A stretch of DNA of 64,000 nucleotides from Lewinella sp. W8 (GTDB lineage Bacteria; Bacteroidota; Bacteroidia; Chitinophagales; Saprospiraceae). The DNA is taken from positions 119,504-183,503 of the forward strand of contig NZ_SNAQ03000015.1 in the NCBI RefSeq assembly GCF_004375085.3. The letters are read 5' to 3'. Position numbers and translations under genes: made by a program. The notes beneath the pieces were generated by a model that searched no databases, was not told where the DNA came from, and saw nothing but the letters and a program-made list of their open reading frames with translations. Shown one piece after another: positions 28,435 to 37,134 of the stretch (position 1 is the first letter of the stretch; each line of letters opens with the position of its first letter).

Positions 28435-29751
28435 ATGCCCATTTTGATTACCCTCCTGGCCGTTTTATTGCTGCTTGGCCTGATTATTGGCCTTAAGTGG
28501 CACCCCTTCGTTGCCCTGATCCTGGTGGCCATTCTGGCGGGACTTGGGCTGGGCATGGGTCCCGAGGGCACCATGACGGCCATCAAGGGCGGCGTGGGCG
28601 GCACCCTGGGTGGCCTGGCCATGATTTTGGGCCTGGGTGCCGTACTCGGTGGCATCATCGCCGAAACGGGAGCGGCTCAGGTCATTACCGATCGCCTGGT
28701 CGCCGGACGGAAGGGAACGGACGTTCTGTGGGGTTTGTGTTTCGTAGGTTTCCTCATCGGCATCCCGTTGTTTTACACCGTTGCCTTCGTCATGATGGCG
28801 CCGATCATTTTTGCCGCCAGCAAACGCACCGGCCTCCCGCTGGCCATGGTGGCCGTGGCGACGGTCGCCTCCCTCTCGGTTACGCACGGCTTTCTGCCCC
28901 CCCACCCCGCTCCGGTGATCATTGCCGACACCTACGGGGCCGATTTGGGGAAGACGCTGTTGTTCGGACTGATTCTCGGTGTACCCTCCGTGATCCTGGC
29001 GGGCCCATTATTAGCGCGTACCCTCAAAAACATGCCCCAGACGGAGGGCGCCATTCCGATGGAAGCCAAGGACTTACCGGAGCAACTGCCCAGCTACGGG
29101 GCCAGTCTGTTGTGTGCGCTGCTGCCCGTAATTCTTTTGGGCGCCGGAGCGCTGGTGCAAAGCTTTTTTCCGGGCGCCGAGGGGGAAGGCAACCGCTGGA
29201 TCGCCCTGGTGACGAACGCCACCGTGGCCCTGCTCATCGGTGTGGTGGCGGCCATGCTCATCCTCGGTCGGCAAACCGGCATTTCCTTCGCCGACCTGAT
29301 GTCTCGCGTGGGTAAGCAACTCGCCCCGATGGCCGCCGTCCTGCTGATCATTGCCGGCGGCGGTGCCTTTAAGCAGGTGCTGGTGGACAGTGGCACCAGT
29401 GACTACATCGTCGGTGCCCTGGAGGGCTTCAACGCCCACCCCATCCTGATTGCCTGGCTCATTGCCGCCGCCCTGCGGATCACCCTGGGCTCGGCCACCG
29501 TGGCCGCCATCACGGCGGCGGGTATCGCCCTGCCCCTGGCGCAGGGAGGAAGCGTTAGCCCGGAGCTGCTGGTGCTCGCCACCGGTGCCGGTAGCCTCAC
29601 CTGCAGCCACGTCAACGATACGGGTTTCTGGCTCTTCAAGGAGTACTTCGGCCTCACCGTGCCCCAAACCCTCCGCAGCTGGACGGTGATGGAGACGGTG
29701 GTCAGCCTCATTGGACTCGTGGGCTGTTTGGGACTTTCCCTGGTGGTGTAA
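28435..29751 (+). CDS. GntP-family gluconate:H+ symporter
   Basis: 438 residues with about 12-14 hydrophobic segments. Opening and loops agree with the GntP/gluconate permease family: GLKWHPFVALILVAILAGL, GLGAVLGGIIAETGAAQVI, and the conserved HGFLPPHPAPV loop. Expected substrate: gluconate or a related sugar acid. No gluconate kinase is near it, so the substrate is uncertain. Confidence 0.9.
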   Translation: MPILITLLAVLLLLGLIIGLKWHPFVALILVAILAGLGLGMGPEGTMTAIKGGVGGTLGGLAMILGLGAVLGGIIAETGAAQVITDRLVAGRKGTDVLWGLCFVGFLIGIPLFYTVAFVMMAPIIFAASKRTGLPLAMVAVATVASLSVTHGFLPPHPAPVIIADTYGADLGKTLLFGLILGVPSVILAGPLLARTLKNMPQTEGAIPMEAKDLPEQLPSYGASLLCALLPVILLGAGALVQSFFPGAEGEGNRWIALVTNATVALLIGVVAAMLILGRQTGISFADLMSRVGKQLAPMAAVLLIIAGGGAFKQVLVDSGTSDYIVGALEGFNAHPILIAWLIAAALRITLGSATVAAITAAGIALPLAQGGSVSPELLVLATGAGSLTCSHVNDTGFWLFKEYFGLTVPQTLRSWTVMETVVSLIGLVGCLGLSLVV

Positions 29752-29939
29752 GGGAGCCTTACGGGGAGGAATGATTAGGTGACCAGGATAAATGACCGAC
29801 TTTCTCCAAAAGCAGGTGATTCATCGACAGAGTCCAATTCCGCTTCTTGAGGGCATGGTCGTCTTTCGGACTTGCCCGGCCGATGGCCGGGGAAAGACGA
29901 CACCATTGATTTGCTGCCAAGATCGGTGACCAGCACCCG

Positions 29940-31787
29940 CTAGTTCCAGGGCATATCGTCAATGATCTGGACGATGATTTCTCCCTCAGGGTCATTGGGC
30001 CGATACCCGAGCTGGATGATGGTCTCTCGCGGAAAGTCCTGGGAAAACAATGCGGTCCGGGACATTTCCGCCTCATTATGGAAGTAGTGAACTGCCCGGT
30101 TAGTGTTATTGGCTAATACCTTTGCGAGGGTGGTTTCCGCAAATTCCCGATGATCTTCCACGTCGTTCCAAAAATATTTTTGAATGCCGCCGCCGAACCT
30201 GGAATCCCGCAGCAGACAACCAAGGCGGGCATTGGGTGGTACGGGAAGCGTGCCGGGTATACTCTTGTAGGAGCGAATGGCGGGTAGCCCGGTCAGATTT
30301 CCATCCACAAAATCGAAGCGCTCGTTGTTGACAAACAGGGCAATTTCTTCCTCCTCTATGTCCATTCGGTAATCAAGCAATCGCATATTTTCTTCTGGTT
30401 GCTGCTCCCCGAAGAAGGATGCGGTAGTCGTGTACTTGAGCTCCGGGGTAAAACGCCCCACCACTGGATGGGGCAGGGAACGGTCAGCCCCCAGTGGACC
30501 ATTCGGGACCAACTTGAGCACCCGATGATCCCTGAGCAACTCCCCCTCCCGCAGGGGCTCACTGGCGGCATCTATGTTGAAATAATGATCAAGTTGCACC
30601 ACGTAAGACTCCGGATCATCATAACAGGGATGATAAATGGAGAAGTTTGTCTTGGAAATTCCGTGCAGGACCGCCTTAATCTGGGCGTATTCCTCGGGAG
30701 TAGGCAGGCGCCGGAAATACAGCTCAAACTTGTCGATTCGTTCGGGTAGCCAATCGTTCTGGTCGAACCAGTTCGCGTACACCTGGGCGTGATTTTCGAT
30801 CAGTTGGCCCGCCCCGCCGGGCTGGGCCACGCTATCGGCTCCGGGAAAGAGTACCGGGGCAGTCTCGCGACCATTGATTAGGAAGGTAGCTACTACCAGC
30901 CACCCCATGAGTCCCATTGCCGCCAGACCAACGACCATTTTCTGCTTCCGGCGTTGTCCCATTTTCTCAATCCGGCGTTTCAGGCTCGGCTCAGAGAACG
31001 GCAGCGCCAGGGCCAGTTGTTGGCCGGCGATGCTCTGGCGCACCAGCGCCAGTTGGTAGGCCCGGCGGTCACCGGTCTGTTTTAGGGCCCCTTCGTCGGC
31101 CAGGTACTCCAGGTTGGCGCGCTGGGCGCGCCGCAGCCACCAGGCCCCGGGATGGAACCAGAAAAAGCAGAGGAAGAGCTCTCCAATGAGGATGTCCAGG
31201 GCGTGGAGTTGCCGGGCGTGGATCCGCTCGTGGCGTAGGATCAGCGGTAAGTCACGGGTTCCGAGTAGGTCAGCGGACAGATACACGGTCCGGCCAAAGG
31301 TGAAGGCCTGGCCGGCACTCGCTCCTGCTTCCAGTAGGCGGCAGCCCGCATACCCCGGCAAGGCGGCCGAACGACGATGAATGAGCCACATCCGGGCCAA
31401 CTTGTAGGTTAATAACGACAGTAGTAAACCGCTTATCAGGCCATAGAGGTGGAGGTAATTCGGCGTCCAAGCGCGGACCGCCGGAGGAACCGCGACGGGG
31501 CTGGTAGCCGGCGCTGCGGCTGGAATAATCGTTACTGATTCCGTGGGCGCGGTTACCGCGGCAACCTCCGTGAAAACCGGGGTTTCCCGGATCAGGCGCT
31601 CAATCGTCTCGCTGGCGGGGGGTAAGGGACTGGGCAGGGGTAAGACGGGCAGCAGCAGGGTGGCGGCCACCCCGAGCAGCAGCAGGAAGCGGTTGAGTTG
31701 GTAGCGATCAGAGAATCGCAGGAGCAGCCAGTAAGCGGGTGGAAGGCAGAGCAAGACGATACTCGCCTTGAGTAAATAAGTAATCAT
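29940..31787 (-). CDS. M56-family membrane metallopeptidase (BlaR1-like sensor)
   Basis: 615 residues. Three N-terminal helices, then the zinc protease core with HERIH (186-190) and the downstream EYLADE (227-232), then a fourth helix (about 282-305). The C-terminal 300 residues are extracytoplasmic and do not look like the penicillin-binding domain of BlaR1. In BlaR1/MecR1 a signal at the outer domain activates the protease, leading to loss of the BlaI repressor. The BlaI-type gene lies 12 bp upstream in the same operon. The ligand here is unknown, and no beta-lactamase gene is adjacent. Confidence 0.88.
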   Translation of the reverse strand: MITYLLKASIVLLCLPPAYWLLLRFSDRYQLNRFLLLLGVAATLLLPVLPLPSPLPPASETIERLIRETPVFTEVAAVTAPTESVTIIPAAAPATSPVAVPPAVRAWTPNYLHLYGLISGLLLSLLTYKLARMWLIHRRSAALPGYAGCRLLEAGASAGQAFTFGRTVYLSADLLGTRDLPLILRHERIHARQLHALDILIGELFLCFFWFHPGAWWLRRAQRANLEYLADEGALKQTGDRRAYQLALVRQSIAGQQLALALPFSEPSLKRRIEKMGQRRKQKMVVGLAAMGLMGWLVVATFLINGRETAPVLFPGADSVAQPGGAGQLIENHAQVYANWFDQNDWLPERIDKFELYFRRLPTPEEYAQIKAVLHGISKTNFSIYHPCYDDPESYVVQLDHYFNIDAASEPLREGELLRDHRVLKLVPNGPLGADRSLPHPVVGRFTPELKYTTTASFFGEQQPEENMRLLDYRMDIEEEEIALFVNNERFDFVDGNLTGLPAIRSYKSIPGTLPVPPNARLGCLLRDSRFGGGIQKYFWNDVEDHREFAETTLAKVLANNTNRAVHYFHNEAEMSRTALFSQDFPRETIIQLGYRPNDPEGEIIVQIIDDMPWN

Positions 31788-31799
31788 GGTTTTAGGTGT

Positions 31800-32159
31800 T
31801 TATTCTTGTTCGTCAATCATCCGGAGGATGTCCTCCAGATCCGCCCGGGTCAGCTTCTTGTTGCGGGCGAAGTGGGAAACGAGGTCTTTATGGCTATCGT
31901 TGAAAAAGTCGCTGACTACCCGCCGGATGTCGCGCTGGAAAAAGTCTTCTTCGCTGATGGCGGGAAAGTAACGGTAGGTGGTACCAAAGTCCTCATGGTC
32001 CACGTAGCCCTTTTCCTCCAGCTTACGAATTACCGTGGATACGGTAGTGTAGGCGGGTTTCTTGCCGGGCATGGCGTCAATGATGTCACGGACAAAGGCG
32101 CGCTTCAGCTTAAAGAGCAACCGTAGTACTTCTTCTTCTTTTCGGGTCAGGGTTTCCAT
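31800..32159 (-). CDS. BlaI/MecI/CopY-family transcriptional repressor
   Basis: 119 residues. Winged-helix domain with LTRKEEEVLRLLFKL and the recognition helix AYTTVSTVIRKLEEKGYVDH, then a C-terminal dimerisation region that the partner protease normally inactivates. Operon with the M56 peptidase. Two tandem palindromes lie just upstream (32185-32218), overlapping the expected -33 region, so autorepression is likely. Confidence 0.93.
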   Translation of the reverse strand: METLTRKEEEVLRLLFKLKRAFVRDIIDAMPGKKPAYTTVSTVIRKLEEKGYVDHEDFGTTYRYFPAISEEDFFQRDIRRVVSDFFNDSHKDLVSHFARNKKLTRADLEDILRMIDEQE

Positions 32160-32164
32160 GGAAT

Positions 32165-32172
32165 CAAAGCTA
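32165..32172 (-). promoter_or_regulatory. -7 box of blaI-type operon
   Basis: TAGCTTTG on the minus strand, exact consensus, five bases before the ATG at 32159. Confidence 0.6.
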
Positions 32173-32184
32173 TGGCTAAATTTT

Positions 32185-32218
32185 TAGTTGAGCAACTATT
32201 TTTATAGTTGAGTAACTA
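32185..32218. promoter_or_regulatory. Tandem operators for the BlaI-type repressor
   Basis: TAGTTGAGCAACTA at 32185-32198 and TAGTTGAGTAACTA at 32205-32218, two dyads with a 20-bp centre distance, upstream of the -7 box. Spacing of two helical turns fits two repressor dimers on one face. Confidence 0.7.
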
Positions 32219-32289
32219 TTTTTTTCGTCCCCCTTCCTTTCCGGGGAGTATTTCGTTGTCTTTTTCATCTTTGTGGCAAATCACTACCG

Positions 32290-32856
32290 ATGCCCCTACT
32301 CCACCGCTTCCCCCTGCTCTTTCTGGTATTGCTTGGCACCTGCGCCACGGCGCCCAGTTGTTTTGCTCAAACTGCCACAACGCCCGCCTTCCCCGAAGAC
32401 TTCGAGGGAAAATGGGGCGGCACCCTCGAGATTTACCGGCCGGAAGGCGTGGTACAAAGCGTGCCCATGGAACTGCACATTCTGCCGGTGGACGATACGA
32501 CCTATACCTACACCATCATTTACGGGGAGGACAAGGTGGCCGGCAAACGGGATTACTACATCGTGCGGGGCCCCGACGGGCCGCACCACTGGGTTTGTGA
32601 CGAGAAGAACACCATTCTACTGGACGGATACTACCTGGGCAATATTTACCAGAGCATGTTCACCGTGATGGGCAATTACATCATTTCTTCCGTCGAGCAC
32701 CGGGGTGATCACCTCGTTTACGCCATCCACAGCGGCAAGGAAGCCCCCATCCGGGAAAGTGGCGGCAAGGAACACGCCGGAGAAGAAATCCCCCCGGTAA
32801 ACTCCTTTCTGGTCAGCGGATTTCAACGGGCCAGGCTGGAGTTGATCGAAGAATAA
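32290..32856 (+). CDS. Secreted hypothetical protein
   Basis: 188 residues with a signal peptide ending near CFAQ. The mature part starts with FEGKWGGTLEIY, reminiscent of small secreted beta-barrels that bind lipophilic ligands, but I do not recognise the family. CATCTTTG at 32266-32273 is a near-consensus -7 box 16 bases before the ATG. Divergent from the BlaI/M56 operon and followed by another secreted unknown protein. Confidence 0.65.
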   Translation: MPLLHRFPLLFLVLLGTCATAPSCFAQTATTPAFPEDFEGKWGGTLEIYRPEGVVQSVPMELHILPVDDTTYTYTIIYGEDKVAGKRDYYIVRGPDGPHHWVCDEKNTILLDGYYLGNIYQSMFTVMGNYIISSVEHRGDHLVYAIHSGKEAPIRESGGKEHAGEEIPPVNSFLVSGFQRARLELIEE

Positions 32857-32942
32857 TCTCCCCCCAAAGAATTTTTGGACCAGACCCCCAGCAAAAACGA
32901 ACAAATGCCCCGCCAGCTCATGTTGAATAATAAAAAACCAAC

Positions 32943-33605
32943 ATGTGTAAATTACTGGCCTTTATAATATCTACCCTCTTATCTACCACCCTGATCGCCC
33001 AGGATGCGGGCGTGAGTCTTTCGCAGAACGAATCGGATTTCCCGACGGAGAGTCTTGCCGCCTGGGATGCCGCCTTCCCCGACCAGAACGTTGGGTTTTT
33101 CCACGTGTACACGGATCCCGTCATTGATCCCAATGAAGTATACCTTCTGCGTGGACAGGTGATCGGAGGATACGAAACCGCGCTGCTGCCCAATAAGATT
33201 CAGCGGTTAGCCAACCGGATGGAGGCCACGCTATACGCCGCTGCCGCCGTTCGCGACGGACAGGGCGGTAAGTTGTACCTGGTGCGTATGGAAGGTGCCG
33301 ATCAGGACCGCATCGAAATGTTTCAGATTGATGACGCGGTGGTGAAGCACGTACAAACCCTGGCCTACCGCCAGTGTGAAGGAAACGACTGCCGTCAGAT
33401 CGACAGCTTTCTGACCGACGTGGACGGAGACACCGAATTCGAAATCATGCAGATTTTCCGAGTGCAGAAGGACGGAGAAACCCGTCGCTCGAATCGGGTG
33501 ATGTATGATTACCACGAACGCTCCGGAAAATGGAAAAAGGCCAAGATGGTCAATGCACCCTGGGCCAGTACGGAATTCTTTGACCCAACGGACGACGATC
33601 AATAA
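32943..33605 (+). CDS. Secreted hypothetical protein
   Basis: 220 residues with a signal peptide (MCKLLAFIISTLLSTTLIAQ). The body contains aspartate-rich turns (FLTDVDGDTEFEIMQIF) of the type seen in FG-GAP or calcium-binding repeats and two cysteines in CEGNDC. Function unknown. A strong terminator follows. Confidence 0.65.
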   Translation: MCKLLAFIISTLLSTTLIAQDAGVSLSQNESDFPTESLAAWDAAFPDQNVGFFHVYTDPVIDPNEVYLLRGQVIGGYETALLPNKIQRLANRMEATLYAAAAVRDGQGGKLYLVRMEGADQDRIEMFQIDDAVVKHVQTLAYRQCEGNDCRQIDSFLTDVDGDTEFEIMQIFRVQKDGETRRSNRVMYDYHERSGKWKKAKMVNAPWASTEFFDPTDDDQ

Positions 33606-33634
33606 GATACTGGACAAACAAACACACTGTCAAT

Positions 33635-33666
33635 CCCTGCCTCAAGTTTTTGAGGTGGGGTTTTTT
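33635..33666 (+). terminator. Rho-independent terminator
   Basis: Stem CCTCAA/TTGAGG extended by wobble and GC pairs to about 11 bp (33635-33660), followed by six T. Confidence 0.85.
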
Positions 33667-33700
33667 ATTTCTTTTCCGTGTATGACCTCAGGCCAAAAGT

Positions 33701-33994
33701 CTATTCTTCTTCCGGATCCCGGATTCCGAGGAAGGGTTTGAGTTTTTCCCACAATTTTTCGGAGGGTGGGCTTAATTGGGGTTCCGCTTCGGGAGTACGG
33801 TACTGGCTCAGGATGTCCAGCAGACAAGTCACCCGGGCCTCGGTATCAAAGAACTTGTTGATAATGGCAACCTTACGACTTTCGACGAGACAATATCCCG
33901 ACTGAAAATTCCCTTTTTCGTAGCGGACGGTATACCCCAGCTCCTTGGCGAGGGTCTCCAGTTTCTTCAGTCCGTGCTTGGTGTTGGGTACCAT
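33701..33994 (-). CDS. Conserved small Bacteroidota protein, unknown function
   Basis: 97 residues from ATG 33994. The sequence GYTVRYEKGNFQSGYCLVE followed by KVAIINKFFDTEARVTCLLDIL is familiar from conserved hypothetical proteins of this phylum, but no function is known to me. It is soluble and has two cysteines. It is divergent from the beta-barrel gene at 34136 with 141 bp between them. Confidence 0.65.
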   Translation of the reverse strand: MVPNTKHGLKKLETLAKELGYTVRYEKGNFQSGYCLVESRKVAIINKFFDTEARVTCLLDILSQYRTPEAEPQLSPPSEKLWEKLKPFLGIRDPEEE

Positions 33995-34123
33995 GTAATT
34001 GAAATTTCCCGAGCTTTTCTTTCCCGTACCACCCTGACCGGGAGGAAAAGGCCAGCGCGAAGATGCGAAGGAATTTTGATTCCTCCGGCGATGGCTTACC
34101 GCTCCGAATCTATAAATGCTATT

Positions 34124-34131
34124 TACTTTTG
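34124..34131 (+). promoter_or_regulatory. -7 box of beta-barrel gene
   Basis: TACTTTTG, exact consensus, four bases before the ATG at 34136. Confidence 0.55.
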
Positions 34132-34135
34132 CCCC

Positions 34136-34747
34136 ATGCAAAAACTACTTTTCCTGTCTTTCTTTCTGTTTTTTGCGACGAGCGCAGGTGCCCAGACGTT
34201 CCGTGGTTCGGCCCTTTTCGGGGTTAACTTCAGTCAGATTGACGGGGATGACCTGAATGGGTTTTACCAGCCGGGCCTTAACGCCGGCTTGCGGGTAGTG
34301 GCCATCCTGAGTGACCGTTGGCGCGTGGGTCCCGAAATTCTGTTTTCCCAACAGGGGGCCCGGCGTAACGCGAACACGGTCAACATCAGCCCCTACGACC
34401 GTTTCCGCCTGAACACCCTGGAAGTGCCGCTGATGGTTTACTTCAAAGACTGGCGCATTACCGCCGAAGCGGGCTTCAGCTATCAGCGCTTGATCAACTT
34501 CAGCGCCCTGGATTCCGGCGGGCAGGACATCACGGAGGTTACCGAATTCGAAGAAAACCTGGTGGCCTTCAAGGCCGGAGCAACCATCTACTTCAGTCCG
34601 AACTGGGGCATGAACATGCGCTGGTCCAAGCACCTGAGTGACTTCAACCGGCAGGCGCCGGACTTCCGCGGCCGCACGGTTAGTTTGCGTTTAGTGTATA
34701 CCTTTGGTGACGGGGAAGAAATGCCCCAACCAATTGAAGAACAATGA
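34136..34747 (+). CDS. Outer-membrane beta-barrel protein, PorT-like family
   Basis: 203 residues with a signal peptide (MQKLLFLSFFLFFATSAGAQ). The mature part has alternating hydrophobic strands and ends with LRLVYTFGDGEE, typical of eight-stranded barrels of the PorT/outer membrane protein beta-barrel type. The start at ATG 34136 is fixed by the signal peptide and promoter box. Its stop overlaps the start of the next lipoprotein gene (ATGA), so the two are translationally coupled. Confidence 0.8.
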   Translation: MQKLLFLSFFLFFATSAGAQTFRGSALFGVNFSQIDGDDLNGFYQPGLNAGLRVVAILSDRWRVGPEILFSQQGARRNANTVNISPYDRFRLNTLEVPLMVYFKDWRITAEAGFSYQRLINFSALDSGGQDITEVTEFEENLVAFKAGATIYFSPNWGMNMRWSKHLSDFNRQAPDFRGRTVSLRLVYTFGDGEEMPQPIEEQ

Positions 34748-35229
34748 TCGGAAAGACCCTTTGCTCCCTTTGCCTCTGCCTTTTTCTCTTCGCCTGCGGA
34801 GGAGATAGTTCCAATAGCGGTGCCACCACCGCGACGACCAGCACCCAAGTGCCGGAATATCCGCCCATTCCCGTAGAGAAACTGGAATACCTGTTTGATA
34901 ATGCGACCTACATGGACGCCACCTTTTATCAGGTTCCCATCTCCATCAACCAGAATACGCTGGATCAAATCCGGTCCAGCCTGGTGCTGGTGGGTGCCGA
35001 AGCACCAAAAATCAATCCCGCCTGTAAGCCGATTGGTCACCTCTGGTACCAGGTCAACGGCGTCAACGTGGAGGAAGCGGATATCTACCTCGGCGACCAG
35101 TGCACCTACTACGTCTGGTACGAAAACGGGCAACCGGCTTACGCCAACGGGCTCACTGCCGAAGGACTGGAATTCTACTACAACATCATGCGATCCGTCC
35201 AGGAACAGGCCGGAGGTGGCGGACAGTAG
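34744..35229 (+). CDS. Hypothetical lipoprotein
   Basis: 161 residues. Lipoprotein signal MIGKTLCSLCLCLFLFAC, then a Ser/Thr-rich linker and a globular domain of about 115 residues with two further cysteines (NPAC and GDQC). Not a family I recognise. Coupled by four bases to the beta-barrel gene, so the two products may act together in the outer membrane. Confidence 0.7.
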   Translation: MIGKTLCSLCLCLFLFACGGDSSNSGATTATTSTQVPEYPPIPVEKLEYLFDNATYMDATFYQVPISINQNTLDQIRSSLVLVGAEAPKINPACKPIGHLWYQVNGVNVEEADIYLGDQCTYYVWYENGQPAYANGLTAEGLEFYYNIMRSVQEQAGGGGQ

Positions 35230-35256
35230 TTCCTTCCTTAACAAACCCTCCCCACT

Positions 35257-36168
35257 ATGCACACCGTTCGCCGTAATGCGGTCATCGACCTGGGCACCAA
35301 TACCTTTCACCTCCTGATTGCGGAGGTGAATGACGTTGGCCACATCCACGAAATTCACCGGGAGCGGCACTTCGTAAAGCTGGCGGAAAACGGGATTGCC
35401 GAGATCGGGCCGGCGCCCTATCGCCGGGGCCAGGAGGCCCTGAAACTCTTCCGCCAGGTGCTGGATGAGCAGGAGGTCCGGGAAGTCCGGGCCTTTGGCA
35501 CGGCCGCCCTGCGCACGGCCAGCAACGGTCCGGATTTCATTCGCGAGGCCCGCGAAGCGGCCGGCATCGACATCACCCTCATCCCCGGAGACGAAGAAGC
35601 GCGCCTCATCACCAAAGGCGTCTTGCTGGCCATACCTCCGCCCGAAGGTCGCATCCTCATCATGGACATCGGTGGCGGCTCCACCGAATTCATCATCGTG
35701 GCGGACGGAGAAGCGCTCTGGCGGCAATCCTTCCCGGTGGGGGTTTCCGTCCTGCACAACGGCTTCCACCACCAGGACCCCATTTCCTCCGGGGAGGTGA
35801 CGAGACTGGAGGACTTCCTTTCCCGGGAGTTGCGCCCGCTGCAGCGGGCACTGGAGCGCTACCCCGCCCACCATCTGGTGGGCGCTGCGGGAACCTTCGA
35901 CGTGCTCGCCAACGTCCTCTACGACGAAAACGCCCCCAAGCATCCCACGAGCCACCAACTCCAGCTTGACGGGCTGGCGGAATTGCACGATCGCATCATC
36001 AACTCCACCCTCGAAGAACGGCTCCATACGCCCGGCATCCCCGCCCAACGCGCAGACATGATCGTGGTGGCCATGATTCTGCTGCGCTTCGTCTTCACCC
36101 TCGCGGGCATCCGTCGGGTGACGGTCAGTGATTACGCGATGAAGGAGGGGATGTTGTCGGAGATGTAG
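35257..36168 (+). CDS. Ppx/GppA-family phosphatase
   Basis: 303 residues, the short two-domain form. ASKHA-fold motifs are present: AVIDLGTNTFHLLI at the N-terminus, then GTAALRTASN, PGDEEARL and MDIGGGSTEFII. Known members hydrolyse polyphosphate or pppGpp from the chain end. The C-terminal HD domain of full Ppx is missing, as is usual for this subgroup. It starts 27 bp after the lipoprotein gene. Confidence 0.9.
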   Translation: MHTVRRNAVIDLGTNTFHLLIAEVNDVGHIHEIHRERHFVKLAENGIAEIGPAPYRRGQEALKLFRQVLDEQEVREVRAFGTAALRTASNGPDFIREAREAAGIDITLIPGDEEARLITKGVLLAIPPPEGRILIMDIGGGSTEFIIVADGEALWRQSFPVGVSVLHNGFHHQDPISSGEVTRLEDFLSRELRPLQRALERYPAHHLVGAAGTFDVLANVLYDENAPKHPTSHQLQLDGLAELHDRIINSTLEERLHTPGIPAQRADMIVVAMILLRFVFTLAGIRRVTVSDYAMKEGMLSEM

Positions 36169-36196
36169 GATTCGCCCGGTGAGCAAGCTATTTCAC

Positions 36197-36670
36197 ATGA
36201 GGGAGGTTATTTCCACGATTAATCAAGCCTGGAACTGGAAGGGGTTTACGGCCACCGAAGCCATCCGGATCAATGATTTTGGAAACGTGATTTTTAAAAC
36301 GGCCCTGAATGAATACTGGCGTTTATGCCCCGAAGAACTTAGCTGCCATAAAATTGCTTCCTCGGCAACCGAACTAAACCAGGTCCTCACCGAACAAGAG
36401 TTTATTGATGATTGGGAGATGGATCATCTGGTGAAGGAAGCCAAAGCCGTCCTGGGTGAATTGGCTCCATACGAAAAATTTTATCTGGTCCTTCCGGGGG
36501 TATTGGGTGGCCAGTACAACGTCAGCAATATTCGAAAAATTAGCTTTCAGGAATTGATTCGCCTGAGTGGTGACCTGGGTTTCCAGATTAAGGATCTGAA
36601 AGATGGAGATGAAGTAAAACTTACCACCACTGATCGGCAGAAGAAAGACGGTCCGCCAATTGGATCTTAA
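36197..36670 (+). CDS. DUF1851 / Tdi1-type immunity-like protein
   Basis: 157 residues from ATG 36197 (a GTG at 36179 would add six). The pattern NDFGNVIF, YWRLCPEEL, DWEM, VLGGQYN and QIKDLKDGDEVKL fits DUF1851, the family that includes the C-terminal domain of the T6SS immunity protein Tdi1. No toxin gene is next to it, so it is an orphan. It looks clearly AT-richer than its neighbours and is followed by a repeat-rich spacer that contains a second copy of its last codons, both signs of recent acquisition or rearrangement. Confidence 0.6.
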   Translation: MREVISTINQAWNWKGFTATEAIRINDFGNVIFKTALNEYWRLCPEELSCHKIASSATELNQVLTEQEFIDDWEMDHLVKEAKAVLGELAPYEKFYLVLPGVLGGQYNVSNIRKISFQELIRLSGDLGFQIKDLKDGDEVKLTTTDRQKKDGPPIGS

Positions 36671-36684
36671 CCCCTAATTCGTCA
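36647..36684. repeat. Direct repeat: 3' end of DUF1851 gene, copy A
   Basis: 38 bp (starts GACGGTCCGCCAA, ends AATTCGTCA) including the last eight codons (DGPPIGS and stop). Repeated at 37016-37053 with four mismatches. Confidence 0.75.
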
Positions 36685-36715
36685 ACCCAGGTTTCCAATT
36701 TTCAGCGTCCGTTAT

Positions 36716-36798
36716 TTACCGCTCGCACTAGAATTGCTCGACCGGATTCTCTGACAATGATGATTCTGTAGCGCCGGATTTATCCGGCAAAAGGTTTT
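36716..36798. repeat. 83-bp direct repeat, copy 1
   Basis: Three mismatches to 36926-37008. Contains the hairpin GCCGGA-TTTA-TCCGGC. Confidence 0.9.
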
Positions 36799-36925
36799 GA
36801 TCAACGGCTGAAGCCGTCGCTACTGAAATGGCTAGGTTGGTTAAACAATGCAGTGCTCCGCCCCTCAATCATTCAGTCCTTCAATCATTCTATCCCTATC
36901 TGAAGGGTTTGGTCAAAGCCCTGGA

Positions 36926-37008
36926 TTACCGCTCGCACTAGAAGTGCTCGACCGGATTCTCTGACAATGATCATTCTGTAGCGCCGGATTTATCCGGCAT
37001 AAGGTTTT
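36926..37008. repeat. 83-bp direct repeat, copy 2
   Basis: Same orientation as copy 1 with 210-bp spacing between starts. Confidence 0.9.
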
Positions 37009-37015
37009 AACCAAC

Positions 37016-37053
37016 GACGGTCCGCCAACTGAATCTTAGCCCCCAATTCGTCA
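37016..37053. repeat. Direct repeat: 3' end of DUF1851 gene, copy B
   Basis: Second copy of 36647-36684, with no gene in front of it; a remnant of a duplicated tail. Confidence 0.75.
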
Positions 37054-37134
37054 GACGAAGCGTACACGGCTAGGCCGTGACGGATTCGTCGGACGACATT
37101 CAATCATCCTGTCCTTCTATCATTCTATCCTCCC

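Larger units (their letters stand above)
36671..37134. other. Repeat-rich intergenic region
   Basis: 464 bp without a gene. It holds two 83-bp direct repeats, a second copy of the DUF1851 3' end, and several short GC-rich hairpins (GCCGGA/TCCGGC, ACGGC/GCCGT). It resembles a REP cluster. No transposase is present. Confidence 0.75.

Noticed and set aside
34588..36186. 532-codon minus-strand open frame
   Set aside because: It runs antisense to the beta-barrel, lipoprotein and Ppx/GppA genes, all of which have clear family motifs on the plus strand.
36716..37008. CRISPR or phage attachment repeats
   Set aside because: Only two copies, 83 bp long, with no integrase and no tRNA; REP-type repeats fit better.
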